The notes under the pieces are model-generated. The model was not told the origin of the DNA, ran no database searches, and saw nothing but the letters and a program-made list of their open reading frames with translations. The translations under genes were made by a program, and so were the position numbers. From the NCBI GenBank assembly GCA_014873095.1, contig CP050848.1:2725850-2789849 (forward strand): 64,000 bases of DNA, in the 5' to 3' direction. Source of the stretch: Planctomycetales bacterium ZRK34. Lineage in GTDB: Bacteria > Planctomycetota > Phycisphaerae > Phycisphaerales > Zrk34. Positions 23,054-33,400 of this stretch are shown here, piece by piece (position 1 is the first letter of the stretch; each line of letters starts with the position of its first letter).

Positions 23054-24229
23054 TCAGAACGCGAACTGCCACCCGGCTGTGAGGATCCAGTCGGTTTCCA
23101 ACTGCGGGCCGTCCAGCTTCTGATAGACCGGCACGCCGAACTCAAACGCCAGGCGATGACCCTTCAGCGGTCCTTCGGTCGCCAGCAGGTTCATACCGAC
23201 CAGCACATCCAGGCGCTGCCCGCCGCGCAGGTCCGGGTCCATGGTCGGGGCCATGAACTGCCCGGTGCCGGTGCGGGTGAACGCGGGGTCGGCCCCGTCG
23301 ATGTTGCCCCAGGCCTGGTAGTTGAGCCGGGCCGAGGTGCTGAATGCCTTGCACCACTGCCAGGCGAACCACCCCGTGGCGGCGAAGCGATCGCCGAGCG
23401 TGTAGCTGCGGTCGTTGGTGCCCAGTCGGATCACGCCGCTGGTCTGACCGCCGGCCGACCACTGCTCGGTCTGATACACATACGTCAGCGCGGGCAGCAG
23501 ATCATACGTGCCCGAGCCAAGCTGCATCGGGTACGGCAGAATCACATCGTTGCCGGCCGGCGTGTCGTCGCGCTCGTCGATCGAGCCCGTCGGAAAGCTC
23601 ACGCCGAATGTGCCCTGCACGCTGTGATGCCCTTCGTGAAACAGGTGAAACAGCCCCGACAGTTTCACATCGCCGATGCCTTCGCTGGATGTCGTGAAGT
23701 CGACAGCGCCCAACGGGGCGCCCGCCACGTGATGCATCGTGTTGCGGACATAAGGCACCATCACCATCAGCGTCACCCAATCCGTCGGCGCGAACATCCC
23801 GCCGAACATGTGCATTTCCATGTCCATGTCCGTGGGCACGACCATGAACCCATCGGCGCGCACCTGTCCGTTGGACACGCGGCTATCGCCGTCGCGCATG
23901 CCTTCCATGTGCATGCGCATGTAGCGGTAGCTGAGCATGATTTCACCGGCATGATGGGTGTGATCACCCATGACGCCGATCGGCGCGTGCGCATCGGCGC
24001 GCTTCGAGTCATACACGTAGCCGTTCATCCCCGCGGTGTGCATCGCATGCGCGCCGTGATCATCTGACGCCGCCTCCGCCCCGTCGCTGGAAAGTCTCGT
24101 CCCCGCGTCGGCGATCATCAGCGCCGGCGGGGCCTGAATGTATTCGGTCAGATCGATCGGCTCGTCCGCCCACGCAGGCGGCGCCGCGATCATCATCAAC
24201 AACAGCAGAACATACTTGCGTTTCATCAT
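23054..24229 (-). CDS. Outer-membrane beta-barrel protein, Met/His-rich, MetA-pathway-like
   Basis: A 391-residue exported protein. The signal peptide is KRKYVLLLLMMIAAPPAWA. The region at about residues 55-130 is unusually rich in His, Met and Asp (DDHGAHAMHTAG, GVMGDHTHHAGEIMLSYRYM, MDMEMHMFGG), a pattern seen in copper-handling envelope proteins. The rest is alternating beta-strands ending in WQFAF, with a terminal Phe typical of outer-membrane barrels. The family (transporters annotated as MetA-pathway or hypothetical) is poorly characterised. It stands with the small Cys-rich protein and TonB receptor, all on the minus strand, suggesting a metal uptake or export module. Confidence 0.7.
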   Translation of the reverse strand: MMKRKYVLLLLMMIAAPPAWADEPIDLTEYIQAPPALMIADAGTRLSSDGAEAASDDHGAHAMHTAGMNGYVYDSKRADAHAPIGVMGDHTHHAGEIMLSYRYMRMHMEGMRDGDSRVSNGQVRADGFMVVPTDMDMEMHMFGGMFAPTDWVTLMVMVPYVRNTMHHVAGAPLGAVDFTTSSEGIGDVKLSGLFHLFHEGHHSVQGTFGVSFPTGSIDERDDTPAGNDVILPYPMQLGSGTYDLLPALTYVYQTEQWSAGGQTSGVIRLGTNDRSYTLGDRFAATGWFAWQWCKAFSTSARLNYQAWGNIDGADPAFTRTGTGQFMAPTMDPDLRGGQRLDVLVGMNLLATEGPLKGHRLAFEFGVPVYQKLDGPQLETDWILTAGWQFAF

Positions 24230-24282
24230 CGGATCCTTGTGTGTGTTGCAGCAATATCTTCGATGGCGATCGGTCATGACAC

Positions 24283-24338
24283 CGTAGGTCAGGCCCTGGC
24301 CTGACTCCGCCAATTTTGTCAGGCCGGAGCCTGACCTA
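24283..24338. repeat. Inverted repeat between the barrel gene and the Cys-rich gene
   Basis: GTAGGTCAGGC and GCCTGACCTAC are perfect 11-base ends; inside them GGCCTGAC and GTCAGGCC pair again around AATTTT. It is placed inside a same-strand gene pair and may be an intra-operon processing or attenuation hairpin, or simply a REP-like element. Confidence 0.7.
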
Positions 24339-24357
24339 CATCACAATTCGAATTGGA

Positions 24358-24705
24358 TCAGACAAACGCAGGCGGGGCGCGGCCCTGAATCGTCAGCATT
24401 GACTCAGGCGCTTCAACATCACAACACAAAACAATCCGCAGGTATTCAACAACGCCCAGCCGCGGTGTGAACAATTCCACCGCCGGGGGCACATCCAGCT
24501 TCGCCACGATATGACAGACCGCGCAGCGCTGGACCGGGTCGTCCGGCCGGGACTTGCCACCGCTTTCACAGCACGAGTCGCACGACGCCGCAGCCGGCTC
24601 GGCCCCGGGCACGACCACCGCCCCGCGCTGATGCGCCGGCACGATCGCGACAAACCACGCGACCGCCCAGGCCAGAATGAAAATTTGAAGGTTGCGCTGC
24701 GTCAC
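24358..24705 (-). CDS. Small exported Cys-rich protein, probably metal-related
   Basis: A 115-residue protein starting at GTG 24705. An N-terminal hydrophobic segment (LQIFILAWAVAWFVAIVPA) serves as signal or anchor. It is followed by CDSCCESGG and CAVCH, a cluster of six Cys and one His. This layout resembles DUF2946-like small proteins found next to copper genes and TonB receptors, but I cannot place it firmly. Position between the Met/His-rich barrel and the TonB receptor supports a metal role. Confidence 0.6.
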   Translation of the reverse strand: MTQRNLQIFILAWAVAWFVAIVPAHQRGAVVVPGAEPAAASCDSCCESGGKSRPDDPVQRCAVCHIVAKLDVPPAVELFTPRLGVVEYLRIVLCCDVEAPESMLTIQGRAPPAFV

Positions 24706-24751
24706 GGCTGATCAGCGTAGCGTCAGGCCAATGCGCGTCAACCGGCCGGCG

Positions 24752-26929
24752 TTAGAACTTCATCTCGACCCCGAGGATCGCGTTGAAACCCGGCTCGTTG
24801 GAACCCGAGCCGTGAACGCGATAGTCCTCGTCGGTCAGATTCTCAAGGCCCAGCGTCAGCAGCAACTGGTCGGTGACCTGGTACCCGCCGCGCAGGCTGA
24901 GAATGGCATACCCGGGCGTGCCGCCGGGCGGGATGCGGCTCGTATCGCGCACATCACCCGATGAAAGCTTGTCCGCCCGGTCGGCGATCGTGGCGGTGAA
25001 CTCGACATACCACGGCATGTTCGGATCGTCATAACGCACGCCGAGATTGGTGATGATCGGCTGCACACGCGAGAGATACTCCGTGGCCGCCACGGCGGGA
25101 GTCGTCGCCGTGAACGTGTCGATCTCGCCTTCCATCCAGGCGATGTTGCCGAACAGCGACCACGACTCGGTCACGTTCCACGCCGTGCCCAGCTCGACAC
25201 CAAAGACATGACCGTCGCCGGCGTTGACCTTGGCGACTTCCAACACACCAATCGTTGCTGGGTCATCCTGCGGCACGCGCACGATCATGTCCGAAATGTC
25301 GGTGTAGAAGTAGCTGACCTGCACGGCGGCGTCTTTGTTCTGCGCCTTGATGCCGACCTCATAAGCGATGTAGTGCTCGGGATCGAGCCCCGGGGCCGGT
25401 AGCTCCTGCTCGCCGGATCGCGCGATGTCGAAGCGGGTCAGGTCCGACAGATTCGGCGCCCGAAAGCCCTGCGACACGCCGCCGAAAATGTTCAACTGGT
25501 CCGGCACCAGGTGATACACCGCGCGGGCCGAGCCGGTGAAAGCGGTCCAATCGTTCTCCACGGAAATCTGCGAGCTGGTCACCGGGTCGCGAACCTTGTC
25601 CGCATCCGCCGCGGCATACGTGAAGCGCCCGCCGAGTTGGATTTCCAATTCATCGTTCTCGCCGAAGAGGATCTGGTCCTGCACGTACAGCCCGAGCAGG
25701 TCATACGTGGCGTCGTCGGCGACAGGGCCTTGAATCGAGTTGCCCGTCGAGAAGCTGTTGACGTTGTCGTGGTAGTACTCGACGCCGTAGGTGAAGCGCC
25801 CGATTTCAGTGGGGCTTTCCGCCTGAAGCCACACGCCCAGCGAACCGTTGTCGAAGCCCTGGATGGTGCGCGCTCCGCCGCCGCGGATGCGGTCTTCGGT
25901 TTCCGATTGCACGTGCCAGCTCAGACTGCCGCGCAGGGTGTCGATGAAACTGTCTTCGATGTTTTCCGCATGAAGCTGTACGTAGGTCAGCTCACGCTCC
26001 TGGTCGAGATCGCGCTGCAGGTTGGAACCCGCCGTCGTGCCGTGGAAGCTGACCGCGTCGACGGTCGAGTGCGTGCGCGGCACGTTGTTCTGACGCACAC
26101 GCTGATGCGACAGCACCAGCCGCGTCGAGTCGTTGAAGTAGTGCTCAGCTTTGAAGTCGACGTCGTACTCGTCATAGCCCGTGTCCGGCTGGCGGCCGAC
26201 GTCCTGTCCGCCGATCACATCGCCGAAGTGGCGCCCGGTCCCACCGAGCAGGAAGCCCGTCTGCTGGTCGAACGAAGCGCTGACCTCGCCGCGCCCGGTG
26301 TGCGAGTTCTCCGCGCTGGACACGCGGTAGTACGCCCGGCCGCCGGCGTTGAAGCCCGCCCCATAGGTGTACGGGTCGCGCGTCACGGCGTTGACCGTGC
26401 CACCGATGGCGTCCGAACCGTACAACACGCTCGACGGCCCCTTGACGATCTCGTACCGCTGAACCGTCAGCGGGTCGACCGTCGCCCAGTACTGGTTGGG
26501 CCCTTCGCGGAAGGTCGAGTTGTTCAGGCGGACCCCGTCGATCAGAAACAGCGTGCGGAACGAGGTGAACCCGCGGATGTATGGCGAGCCCTGGCCGTTG
26601 GCCGTCTTCTGCACCATCACTCCGGGGACAAACCGCAGCGCCTCGGGCGTCGACCGGTAGGCCCGTTCGAGAATCTCGCGCGACCCCACCGTGTTGATCA
26701 TGAACGGCGAGTCGAACACACGCTCGGACCCGCGCCGGGCGGTGATCACCGCATCATCAAAAGCCAGCGGGGACCCGGCCGCCGATGCGGCCTCGGTGTC
26801 AGCCGCCACGGGAGCCTCCGCCCCCTCCGCTTCCGCCGCCATCGCTTGACCGACGGAAAAAACGCCAATAACCATTGCCATGACAGCAAGATACCGCCCG
26901 TAACCCACCAACCGTTGACACTTCAGCAT
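24752..26929 (-). CDS. TonB-dependent outer-membrane receptor
   Basis: A 725-residue protein. The signal peptide is LVGYGRYLAVMAMVIGVFSV ending QAMA. The plug domain contains REILERAYRSTPEALRFVPGVMVQKT, IRGFTSFRTLFLIDGVRL and VKGPSSVLYGSDAIGGTVNAV, and the barrel ends ...GFNAILGVEMKF with terminal Phe. ATG 26929 has GAGG eight bases upstream; the longer open frame is not needed. Such receptors import metal chelates, vitamins or glycans using TonB energy. The Met/His-rich barrel and Cys-rich neighbours favour a metal substrate, but the ligand is inferred. Codon use is ordinary for the window. Confidence 0.92.
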   Translation of the reverse strand: MLKCQRLVGYGRYLAVMAMVIGVFSVGQAMAAEAEGAEAPVAADTEAASAAGSPLAFDDAVITARRGSERVFDSPFMINTVGSREILERAYRSTPEALRFVPGVMVQKTANGQGSPYIRGFTSFRTLFLIDGVRLNNSTFREGPNQYWATVDPLTVQRYEIVKGPSSVLYGSDAIGGTVNAVTRDPYTYGAGFNAGGRAYYRVSSAENSHTGRGEVSASFDQQTGFLLGGTGRHFGDVIGGQDVGRQPDTGYDEYDVDFKAEHYFNDSTRLVLSHQRVRQNNVPRTHSTVDAVSFHGTTAGSNLQRDLDQERELTYVQLHAENIEDSFIDTLRGSLSWHVQSETEDRIRGGGARTIQGFDNGSLGVWLQAESPTEIGRFTYGVEYYHDNVNSFSTGNSIQGPVADDATYDLLGLYVQDQILFGENDELEIQLGGRFTYAAADADKVRDPVTSSQISVENDWTAFTGSARAVYHLVPDQLNIFGGVSQGFRAPNLSDLTRFDIARSGEQELPAPGLDPEHYIAYEVGIKAQNKDAAVQVSYFYTDISDMIVRVPQDDPATIGVLEVAKVNAGDGHVFGVELGTAWNVTESWSLFGNIAWMEGEIDTFTATTPAVAATEYLSRVQPIITNLGVRYDDPNMPWYVEFTATIADRADKLSSGDVRDTSRIPPGGTPGYAILSLRGGYQVTDQLLLTLGLENLTDEDYRVHGSGSNEPGFNAILGVEMKF

Positions 26930-27339
26930 GTATGACCTCACAGGGTGATTTTCAGATGTCAGCAGATGAATAACAGAAAGCATGGCACGCATCAAAACTG
27001 TATAAATATTTCCCACAACGTCGTTTTTAGACTCAAACTCGGCATGTTCTCTCGCCGCAGTGCGCGGCCTGGCTGAATCTCCATCAGTCACTGGCAAGCG
27101 AAACGGGCTCATGTTCAAACCGACACCCGCTGAAAATTTTTTTCTCCTGAAAAATCACGCCCGGCTTGATTGATGGTTAATTTTGGGCCAAAAACAAGCA
27201 TAATGTATAATATATGCACATAATATGGCAACATATTTACACTAAAACACACCTGTACAAATGTTGCCCAAAAATCATGAGATCGCCAAATGTGTCTTAT
27301 ACTCCGCGCACCTGGCCTGATGAAGTTCATGGGTGACGC
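26930..27339. promoter_or_regulatory. AT-rich divergent control region between the TonB receptor and the sensor kinase
   Basis: This 410-base spacer is markedly AT-rich (27120-27260). It contains GCATAATGTATAATATATGC at 27198-27217, an imperfect dyad with CATAAT/TATAAT hexamers reminiscent of a Fur-type box, and CACATAATATG nearby. TATACT at 27299-27304 could be a -10 for the kinase gene. Whether this is an iron or other metal operator cannot be decided from sequence. Confidence 0.4.
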
Positions 27340-28824
27340 ATGATGAGTCTCGCACGCAAACTCGCGCTTCGGATCACCGCACTGCTGGTGGGTCTGTTGT
27401 TGCTCGGCGGGGCGTCGCTTTGGGGGCTGATTGGAATCAGCGGCTACTTTAATGTCGCCGAAGATGAGTACGACCAGTTGCGGGCGGTCTACGCGGTCGG
27501 CAATCACGCGGCGACGGCCCGTGTGTTGATCAATGTTCAAACCGACGACAGCCCCGATCGCAGCGCGATCATCAACGAGTTGAACTCGGCGATCGGTCAG
27601 GCCCGCACGCTGCATGCCGATCGCTACCCGCAGCCGATTCAGAAAATGATCGAGCGCCTGGAGACCGTGGTCGAAAAGACCTCGCGCCAGGCGGATCTTC
27701 GCCCGGAAGTCGCCAGCATCAATGTGGCGCTGGGGCAGGTCGCTGAACTGGCCTCGCGCATGCGCGCCGCGATCGTGAACAACCGCCGCGCCGCCTCGGC
27801 CCACCTTCAGTACACGCTGGTCGCCGTGGTCGCATTCACCACGCTGATCATGTGCCTGGGGGTCTGGATCGGCGTGGCGCAGTATCGCAGCGTGATGCAT
27901 CCGCTGCGCCGGCTCGAGCAGGCGGTCCGCCGCGCCGCCGCCGCCGACTTCACCACGGAGGTGCCGGTGGAGGGCGATCGCGAATTCGCCCAGCTTGCGG
28001 TGCAGTTCAACCGCATGGCCGATCAGTTGGGCGCGTTGTACCGAGATTTGGAATCGCAGGTCGCCACGCGGAGCCGGCAGTTGGTGCAGTCCGAACGACT
28101 GGCGAGCGTGGGCTATCTGGCCGCCGGTCTGGCGCATGAGATCAACAACCCGCTGGGCATCATCTGCGGATATGCCGAGGCGACGTTGGCGAAGTTGAAT
28201 CAGACCGAGGGTGTTGAAGATTCAGAAGCGATGGCGCGGGCTGGCAAGGCCCTGCGCATTATTTGTGAAGAAGCGTTCAGATGTCGGGACATTACCGCCG
28301 AGCTGTTGTCTTTGGCGCGTCCCGGAAGGCAGGATGCGGCGCGTCGGGAACCGGTGGATATAGAACCTGCCGCCCGCCGGGTCGTGGATATGCTGGCCGG
28401 TTTGCCGCAGTTCAAGCAGCACAGCTTGACCCTGCATTCGACCGGCGCGCCGCTGATTGCCGATGCCTGCGAGGCCGAGGTCGTGCAGGTATTGATTAAC
28501 CTCGTGGCCAACGCCCTGGAGGCTGTTGAATCCGGGCCCGGCCGCGTCGACGTGAAGCTGCGTCGCGACGACGACTGGATTGTGGTCGAGGTCGCCGACA
28601 ACGGCCGGGGGATGAGCCCCGACGTGGCAGCCCGTGTCTTTGAACCGTTTTTCACCGACAAGCCCCGGCGCGATCTGCGCGGTACAGGATTGGGGCTGTC
28701 GGTTGCCCATGCCATAGTCGATCAGCACGGCGGACAACTGCGGGCCGCCAGCGCTGGTGAGGGTTATGGCAGTACGTTCACACTTCAGTTACCCGCAGCG
28801 GTGGAAGTCATCAGTCATGCATGA
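27340..28824 (+). CDS. Membrane sensor histidine kinase
   Basis: A 494-residue kinase. The N-terminal membrane helix is at about residues 12-32, a periplasmic helical sensor (about 33-155) follows, a second helix comes at about 156-178 (YTLVAVVAFTTLIMCLGVWIG), then HAMP (RSVMHPLRRLEQAVRRAAA). The phosphoacceptor H-box is LAAGLAHEINNPLGIICGY. The ATPase has N-box NLVANALEAVE, DNGRGM and GTGLGLSVAH. It overlaps the response regulator gene by eight bases, so they form one unit. It is divergent from the TonB receptor and may sense the same ligand, which is inference. The HEINNPLG box is typical of NtrB-like and redox kinases. Confidence 0.93.
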   Translation: MMSLARKLALRITALLVGLLLLGGASLWGLIGISGYFNVAEDEYDQLRAVYAVGNHAATARVLINVQTDDSPDRSAIINELNSAIGQARTLHADRYPQPIQKMIERLETVVEKTSRQADLRPEVASINVALGQVAELASRMRAAIVNNRRAASAHLQYTLVAVVAFTTLIMCLGVWIGVAQYRSVMHPLRRLEQAVRRAAAADFTTEVPVEGDREFAQLAVQFNRMADQLGALYRDLESQVATRSRQLVQSERLASVGYLAAGLAHEINNPLGIICGYAEATLAKLNQTEGVEDSEAMARAGKALRIICEEAFRCRDITAELLSLARPGRQDAARREPVDIEPAARRVVDMLAGLPQFKQHSLTLHSTGAPLIADACEAEVVQVLINLVANALEAVESGPGRVDVKLRRDDDWIVVEVADNGRGMSPDVAARVFEPFFTDKPRRDLRGTGLGLSVAHAIVDQHGGQLRAASAGEGYGSTFTLQLPAAVEVISHA

Positions 28825-29407
28825 TCGACCTACAGTACTGATCGTTGAAGATGAGCAGCGGTTGCGCGAGTTGCTTTGCGATGTGTTGCCGAACATGGGC
28901 TACGAGCCCGTGGCGGCGCGCACCGCCGAGCAGGCGTTCACGTTCATCAGCCAGCAGTCGCCCGACATCGTCGTGCTTGATTTGAATCTGCCGGTGATGG
29001 ACGGGATGACCTTCCTGGATCGCTTCCGCCAGTCGCACCCGGACACGCCGGTGGTGATCATGACCGGGTTCGGCGATCTGAAATCGGCGCGTCAGGCGAT
29101 TCATCACGACGTGGTCGATTTTCTGGCCAAGCCGTGCCACCTCGGCGAGATCGAGGCGGCGCTGGGCCGGGCGCGTCAGCGTCTGACTGACCCGCGGATG
29201 GACCTGGAAGAGCAGGCGGCTTCTGCGGTGGATGAGATGATCGACGATGAGGATCAGATTGAAACCATCGCCGAGGCCGAGCGCCGCATGATCTACGCCG
29301 CGCTGGAGCGCACCAACGGCAACCGCAGCGCCGCGGCCAATCAGCTGGGCATCTCGCGCCGCACGCTCTACAACAAGCTCGCTGAGTACGAGAAAAGCAG
29401 CGTCTGA
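28817..29407 (+). CDS. Response regulator with Fis-type DNA-binding domain (ActR/RegA-like)
   Basis: A 196-residue regulator. The receiver domain (VLIVEDEQRLRELL; phospho-acceptor Asp in DIVVLDLNLPVMDGM; conserved Thr in VVIMTGFGD; Lys in DFLAKPC) is followed by an acidic linker and a Fis-like helix-turn-helix (NRSAAANQLGISRRTLYNKL). It lacks the sigma-54 AAA module, so it acts directly with RNA polymerase or as a repressor, as PrrA/RegA proteins do. Start ATG 28817 overlaps the end of the kinase gene. Targets are not known; the divergent TonB receptor is a candidate. Confidence 0.92.
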   Translation: MHDRPTVLIVEDEQRLRELLCDVLPNMGYEPVAARTAEQAFTFISQQSPDIVVLDLNLPVMDGMTFLDRFRQSHPDTPVVIMTGFGDLKSARQAIHHDVVDFLAKPCHLGEIEAALGRARQRLTDPRMDLEEQAASAVDEMIDDEDQIETIAEAERRMIYAALERTNGNRSAAANQLGISRRTLYNKLAEYEKSSV

Positions 29408-29471
29408 CCGCCGGATTGTGGCGCGTTCTGGTGGCGGCGATATGCCTGTCAACAGGCGACTATGATCACGC

Positions 29472-30470
29472 ATGATCAAACACATGCTTTGCGCAGCGTG
29501 GTTTTCGGTGTTGATGGCGCTGGTCGGATGCGGGCCGCTGACGTTCACGGTGGGCAACTCGCCGGCGGGTCGCAAGATCACCACCAGCGTCGTGCAGGAA
29601 GCGGACGGTTGGACGCGCGACCGCGTGGCGATCATCGATGTCACCGGCATGATCACCAACCGCTCGCGCTCGGGGCTGCTCAGTGAAATCGAAAACCCCG
29701 TCGGGTTGCTTCACGAAAAACTCGAAGACGCGCGCCGCGATGCGCACATCAAGGCGGTGATCATTCGGCTGAACACACCCGGCGGGACGGTCACCGCCTC
29801 CGACGCGATGTATCGTGAGGTGATGCGGTTCAAGCAGAAGTCGCAGAAGCCGGTGGTGGGGCTGATGATGGATGTGGCCGCCAGCGGGGGGTATTACCTG
29901 GCCTGTGCGACCGACGAGATTGTCGCCTACCCGACGACGATCACCGGCAGCATCGGGGTGATCGTGCAGACGTTCAGCGTCAAACCGATGCTCAATCGCT
30001 GGGGTGTGAAGACCGACGCGATCGTCAGCGGCCCGAACAAGGACGCCGGCTCGCCGCTCAGCGAGATGAGCCCCGAGCAGCGGGCAATCTTTCAGGGGCT
30101 GGTCGATCAGTTTTATGCGAACTTCGTCGAGGTGGTGAAGACGAATCGGCCGGGCATCGAAGCGGCGTCGATCAAGACCGTGACCGACGGTCGTGTATTC
30201 ACCGGGACCGAGGCGAAGACGCTCGGGCTCGTCGATCAGACGGGCGATCTGTACGACGCTTTTGAGACGGCCAAACAGCGGGCCGGCATCGATGATGCCC
30301 AGCTTGTGTTGTATCACCGCGAGGGTGATTTCGCCGGCTCGGCTTATGCGCAGGCGCCTGCTGTCGGGGGCAGCGCGGGAACGCAGATCAACCTGGCGCA
30401 GATCAACATGGACGTGCAGGCGATGTCATCGACGGATGTGTTTTTGTATTTATGGCAGCCCGGCCCGTGA
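29472..30470 (+). CDS. sppA: Signal peptide peptidase SppA-type lipoprotein (S49 family)
   Basis: A 332-residue protein with a lipobox (LMALVGC, Cys20). The S49 protease core has the nucleophile Ser138 in DVAASGGYYLA and general-base Lys190 in GPNKDAGSP, spaced 52 residues apart as in the bacillary SppA. It degrades signal peptides or other membrane peptides from the outer face of the membrane. The C-terminal 40 residues are family-atypical. Its last 21 bases overlap the end of the convergent FHA gene. Confidence 0.9.
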   Translation: MIKHMLCAAWFSVLMALVGCGPLTFTVGNSPAGRKITTSVVQEADGWTRDRVAIIDVTGMITNRSRSGLLSEIENPVGLLHEKLEDARRDAHIKAVIIRLNTPGGTVTASDAMYREVMRFKQKSQKPVVGLMMDVAASGGYYLACATDEIVAYPTTITGSIGVIVQTFSVKPMLNRWGVKTDAIVSGPNKDAGSPLSEMSPEQRAIFQGLVDQFYANFVEVVKTNRPGIEAASIKTVTDGRVFTGTEAKTLGLVDQTGDLYDAFETAKQRAGIDDAQLVLYHREGDFAGSAYAQAPAVGGSAGTQINLAQINMDVQAMSSTDVFLYLWQPGP

Positions 30471-33400
30471 GCTGAGCTGCACGGGTTCTGTCGAGGCGGT
30501 CGAGGGTTTGGTTTCGACCGCGGGACGAGTGGTTTGCGGGGTGGTCGACGCGGGCGCGGTGGTGGCGGGCTCGGAAGCCGGCGCGGCGCTGGACCCGAAG
30601 GGGTTGAACAGCCGACCGTCGGCGACCGACAGGGCGCCCCAGAGGATCGCCAGCGTCAGGCCCACGTAGAACACGATGGTCACCAGCACGGAGCGACCGC
30701 CGCGCGCCGATGACGGGGCCGGCTGATGCGGCACGACGACCGATGATGCGGGGGTCATGCGCGGGGCCGGCGCCGGGCGGGGGGCCGGTTCGTGGTCATC
30801 ATCCAGCAGGCGGTCGCGGATGCGCTCATCGGTGCGTGTGGCTTTTTCCGCCAGCAGGTGAATGGCGTCAGCCTGACGCTGTTGCTCCTGCTCGATGGAG
30901 CGCAGCAGTGTGAACAGATCGCCGAGCACGCGTTCGGAATTGGCCGGGGCGGACAGCCCGTTCAGACGATCGTGAATCTTGCGGAGCAGGGTTTCGAGCT
31001 GCTTTTCATCGGTGGGGACACCGTCGGGCTTGCCGTGGTTGTGTTCGACGACTTCGAGGATGCGGCGGAGCATCGGGCGATGGTCGGGGGCATCGACGGG
31101 CACGCCGGCGGCGACCTTGGTGTCGAGCTTTTCGATGCGGTCGATCAACTCGTCGAAGCGGTCAGACTGGGCCTGGTCGGCGTCGCCTGTTTCGCGCTGA
31201 GCTTCGACGGCTTCGAGCACCTGCTGAAGCATCGGCCGCAGGTCGGGAACTTCCGGCATCTCGGTCGCGGCCGGGGTGGGCATTTGATCGAGGCGCTGCT
31301 GCAGCGCGGCAAGCTGATCGATCACGGGCGACAGGTCGACCGGCTCGGGCGAAGCGGGTGATTCCGTCGGCGCGGTGGCTGCTTCGAGCAACTGATCGCG
31401 CAACTCGGTCAGCGTGGTGTGCAGCTTGTCGAACTGCGGCGCCATGTCGGGCGCTTGCGGCGCGGGGTCCGGGGTGTTGACCTTTTCGAGAATCTGCTCG
31501 AGCAGGGGGCGCAACTCGTCGGCTGATTTATCCGGCTCGGGGGCGGGCAACTCGCGCACCGCCTGCAGAATCTGATCGAGCGCGGGCTGAAGCTTCTCGG
31601 CGACGGCCGGGGCGGGGTCGATCGGCTCGGGTTGCTCGGCGGGTTGTTGCTGCTGCTCGGTGATCGCATCGAGGCGCTGACGCACGGCGGAAAGCGCATC
31701 GAGCACCGCGGTGTTGTCCGCTGTGTCGAGCATCGTTTCAAGGGCGCGCGTCAGGCGGGATTCGACATCGTCATCGCGCTGATCGGCCAGCTCGATGATG
31801 ATCGTGTCGAGCTTCTCGGCGAGTTCGCCGGTGGACTGATTGGCCGCGGTGGCCGCGTCGATGAGCACGTCCAACTTGCGATCAACGACTTCGCCATCAC
31901 CATCGCCGTCGGTGGAGTCACCCGCAGCGGGTTGCTGCTGAAGCTGCTCGATGCTCTGGCGGATGGACGCGAGTTGCTGCTGCACGGGTGACAGATCAAC
32001 CGGCTCGGGGGCGGCTGCGGGCTCGGGTTGCTGCTGCACGCGCTCGAGCACGGCGTCGAGTTTTTCGATGATCGACGGATCAATCACCGGCGGGCTCTGT
32101 TGATCGGCGGTGCTTAGCAGCGCCTGCTGCAGCGATTCGATCTGCTTTTGCAGGGCTTCGTGGCGCGGGCCCTGGAAGGTTTCGATGGCGGCTTCGAGCT
32201 TGGCGGCGATCTGCGCACTGCGATCGATCTGCGCCGCTTCGAGCACCGCGTCGAGCTTGGTCAGCAGCTCGGTGTTGTCAGCGGGTTGCGCATCAGAATC
32301 GTCATCGCGGCGCGTGACGGCTTCGAGGACTTCGTCGAGTTTGGCTGACAGCGCGGCGGAGGGATCGCGCTGCACCGCGTCGACGACCTGGTCAAGCCTG
32401 GCGGACAGTTCGGCGGTCTGGTCACGCTGAACGGCGGTGATGATTTCGTCAAGTTTTTCACGCAGCGGCTGATCGTCGTACTGCGGCATGGCCGCGAGCA
32501 TGGCGTCGAGCTTGTCGGTCAGCGCGGTGGTGTTGTCACGCTGAACGGCTTCGAGCAGTTGATCGAGTTTTTCGACCAGCGCGGTGTCGGGCTCGGCTTG
32601 CGTGGCTTCCAGCAGGGCGTCGAGCTTCTGCTGCAGGGGTTGGTCATCGTACTGCGGCAGGGCCTGTCGCAGCGCGTCGAGTTTGGCCGACACATCGGCG
32701 GTGTTGTCACGCTCGGCAGCTTCGAGGATGGCGTCGAGCTTGTCGGTCAGCGCGGCCGCGTTGGAGGTGTTGACCGCTTCGAGAATGGCTTCGAGTTTCG
32801 GGGCGATATAGGCGCGACCGTCGACAGCGGTGGCGGCCAGCAGTTTGTCGACTTTTGCTTCGACGGCTTTGGCCGGCGCGGGGGCGTTGCGGACGGCTTC
32901 GAGGATGTCGTCCAGCAGCGGTTTGAGCGCAGCGGCCACATCCTCGTGAGCGGAGTCTTCCGGCTGATTTTTCAGCTCATCGAGGCGCTGCTGCAACGCG
33001 TCGAGTTTGACGGCCAGCGGTGCGACGGCCTCGGCGGGATCGGGTATCGCCGGGAACTCGGGCAACTCGATCTGCGGCGCGGCCGGGGCGGGCGCGTTGG
33101 TGATCGCATCGCGCAGCTCGGTGAGCTGGTGTTCGAGATGACCGGTCGAATGGCTCGACACCATCTCGATGACGGCATCGAGTTTGGCGGTCAGTTCATC
33201 AGTATTGACATGGCTCGGCGCCGGCGCGGGGGCGGAGGCTTCGACGGGGCGATCGGCGATCTGGCGAAGCGTCTGCAGGATCTGATCGAGGCGCGGGTCT
33301 TCATCGGCGGCGGGGGTTTTGTCCGCGGGTTGATCCAGGCGCGTGATCACCTGCTGGAGCATGTCGCGCAGGGCGCTGTCGTCGTAGGCGGAGACGGGCT

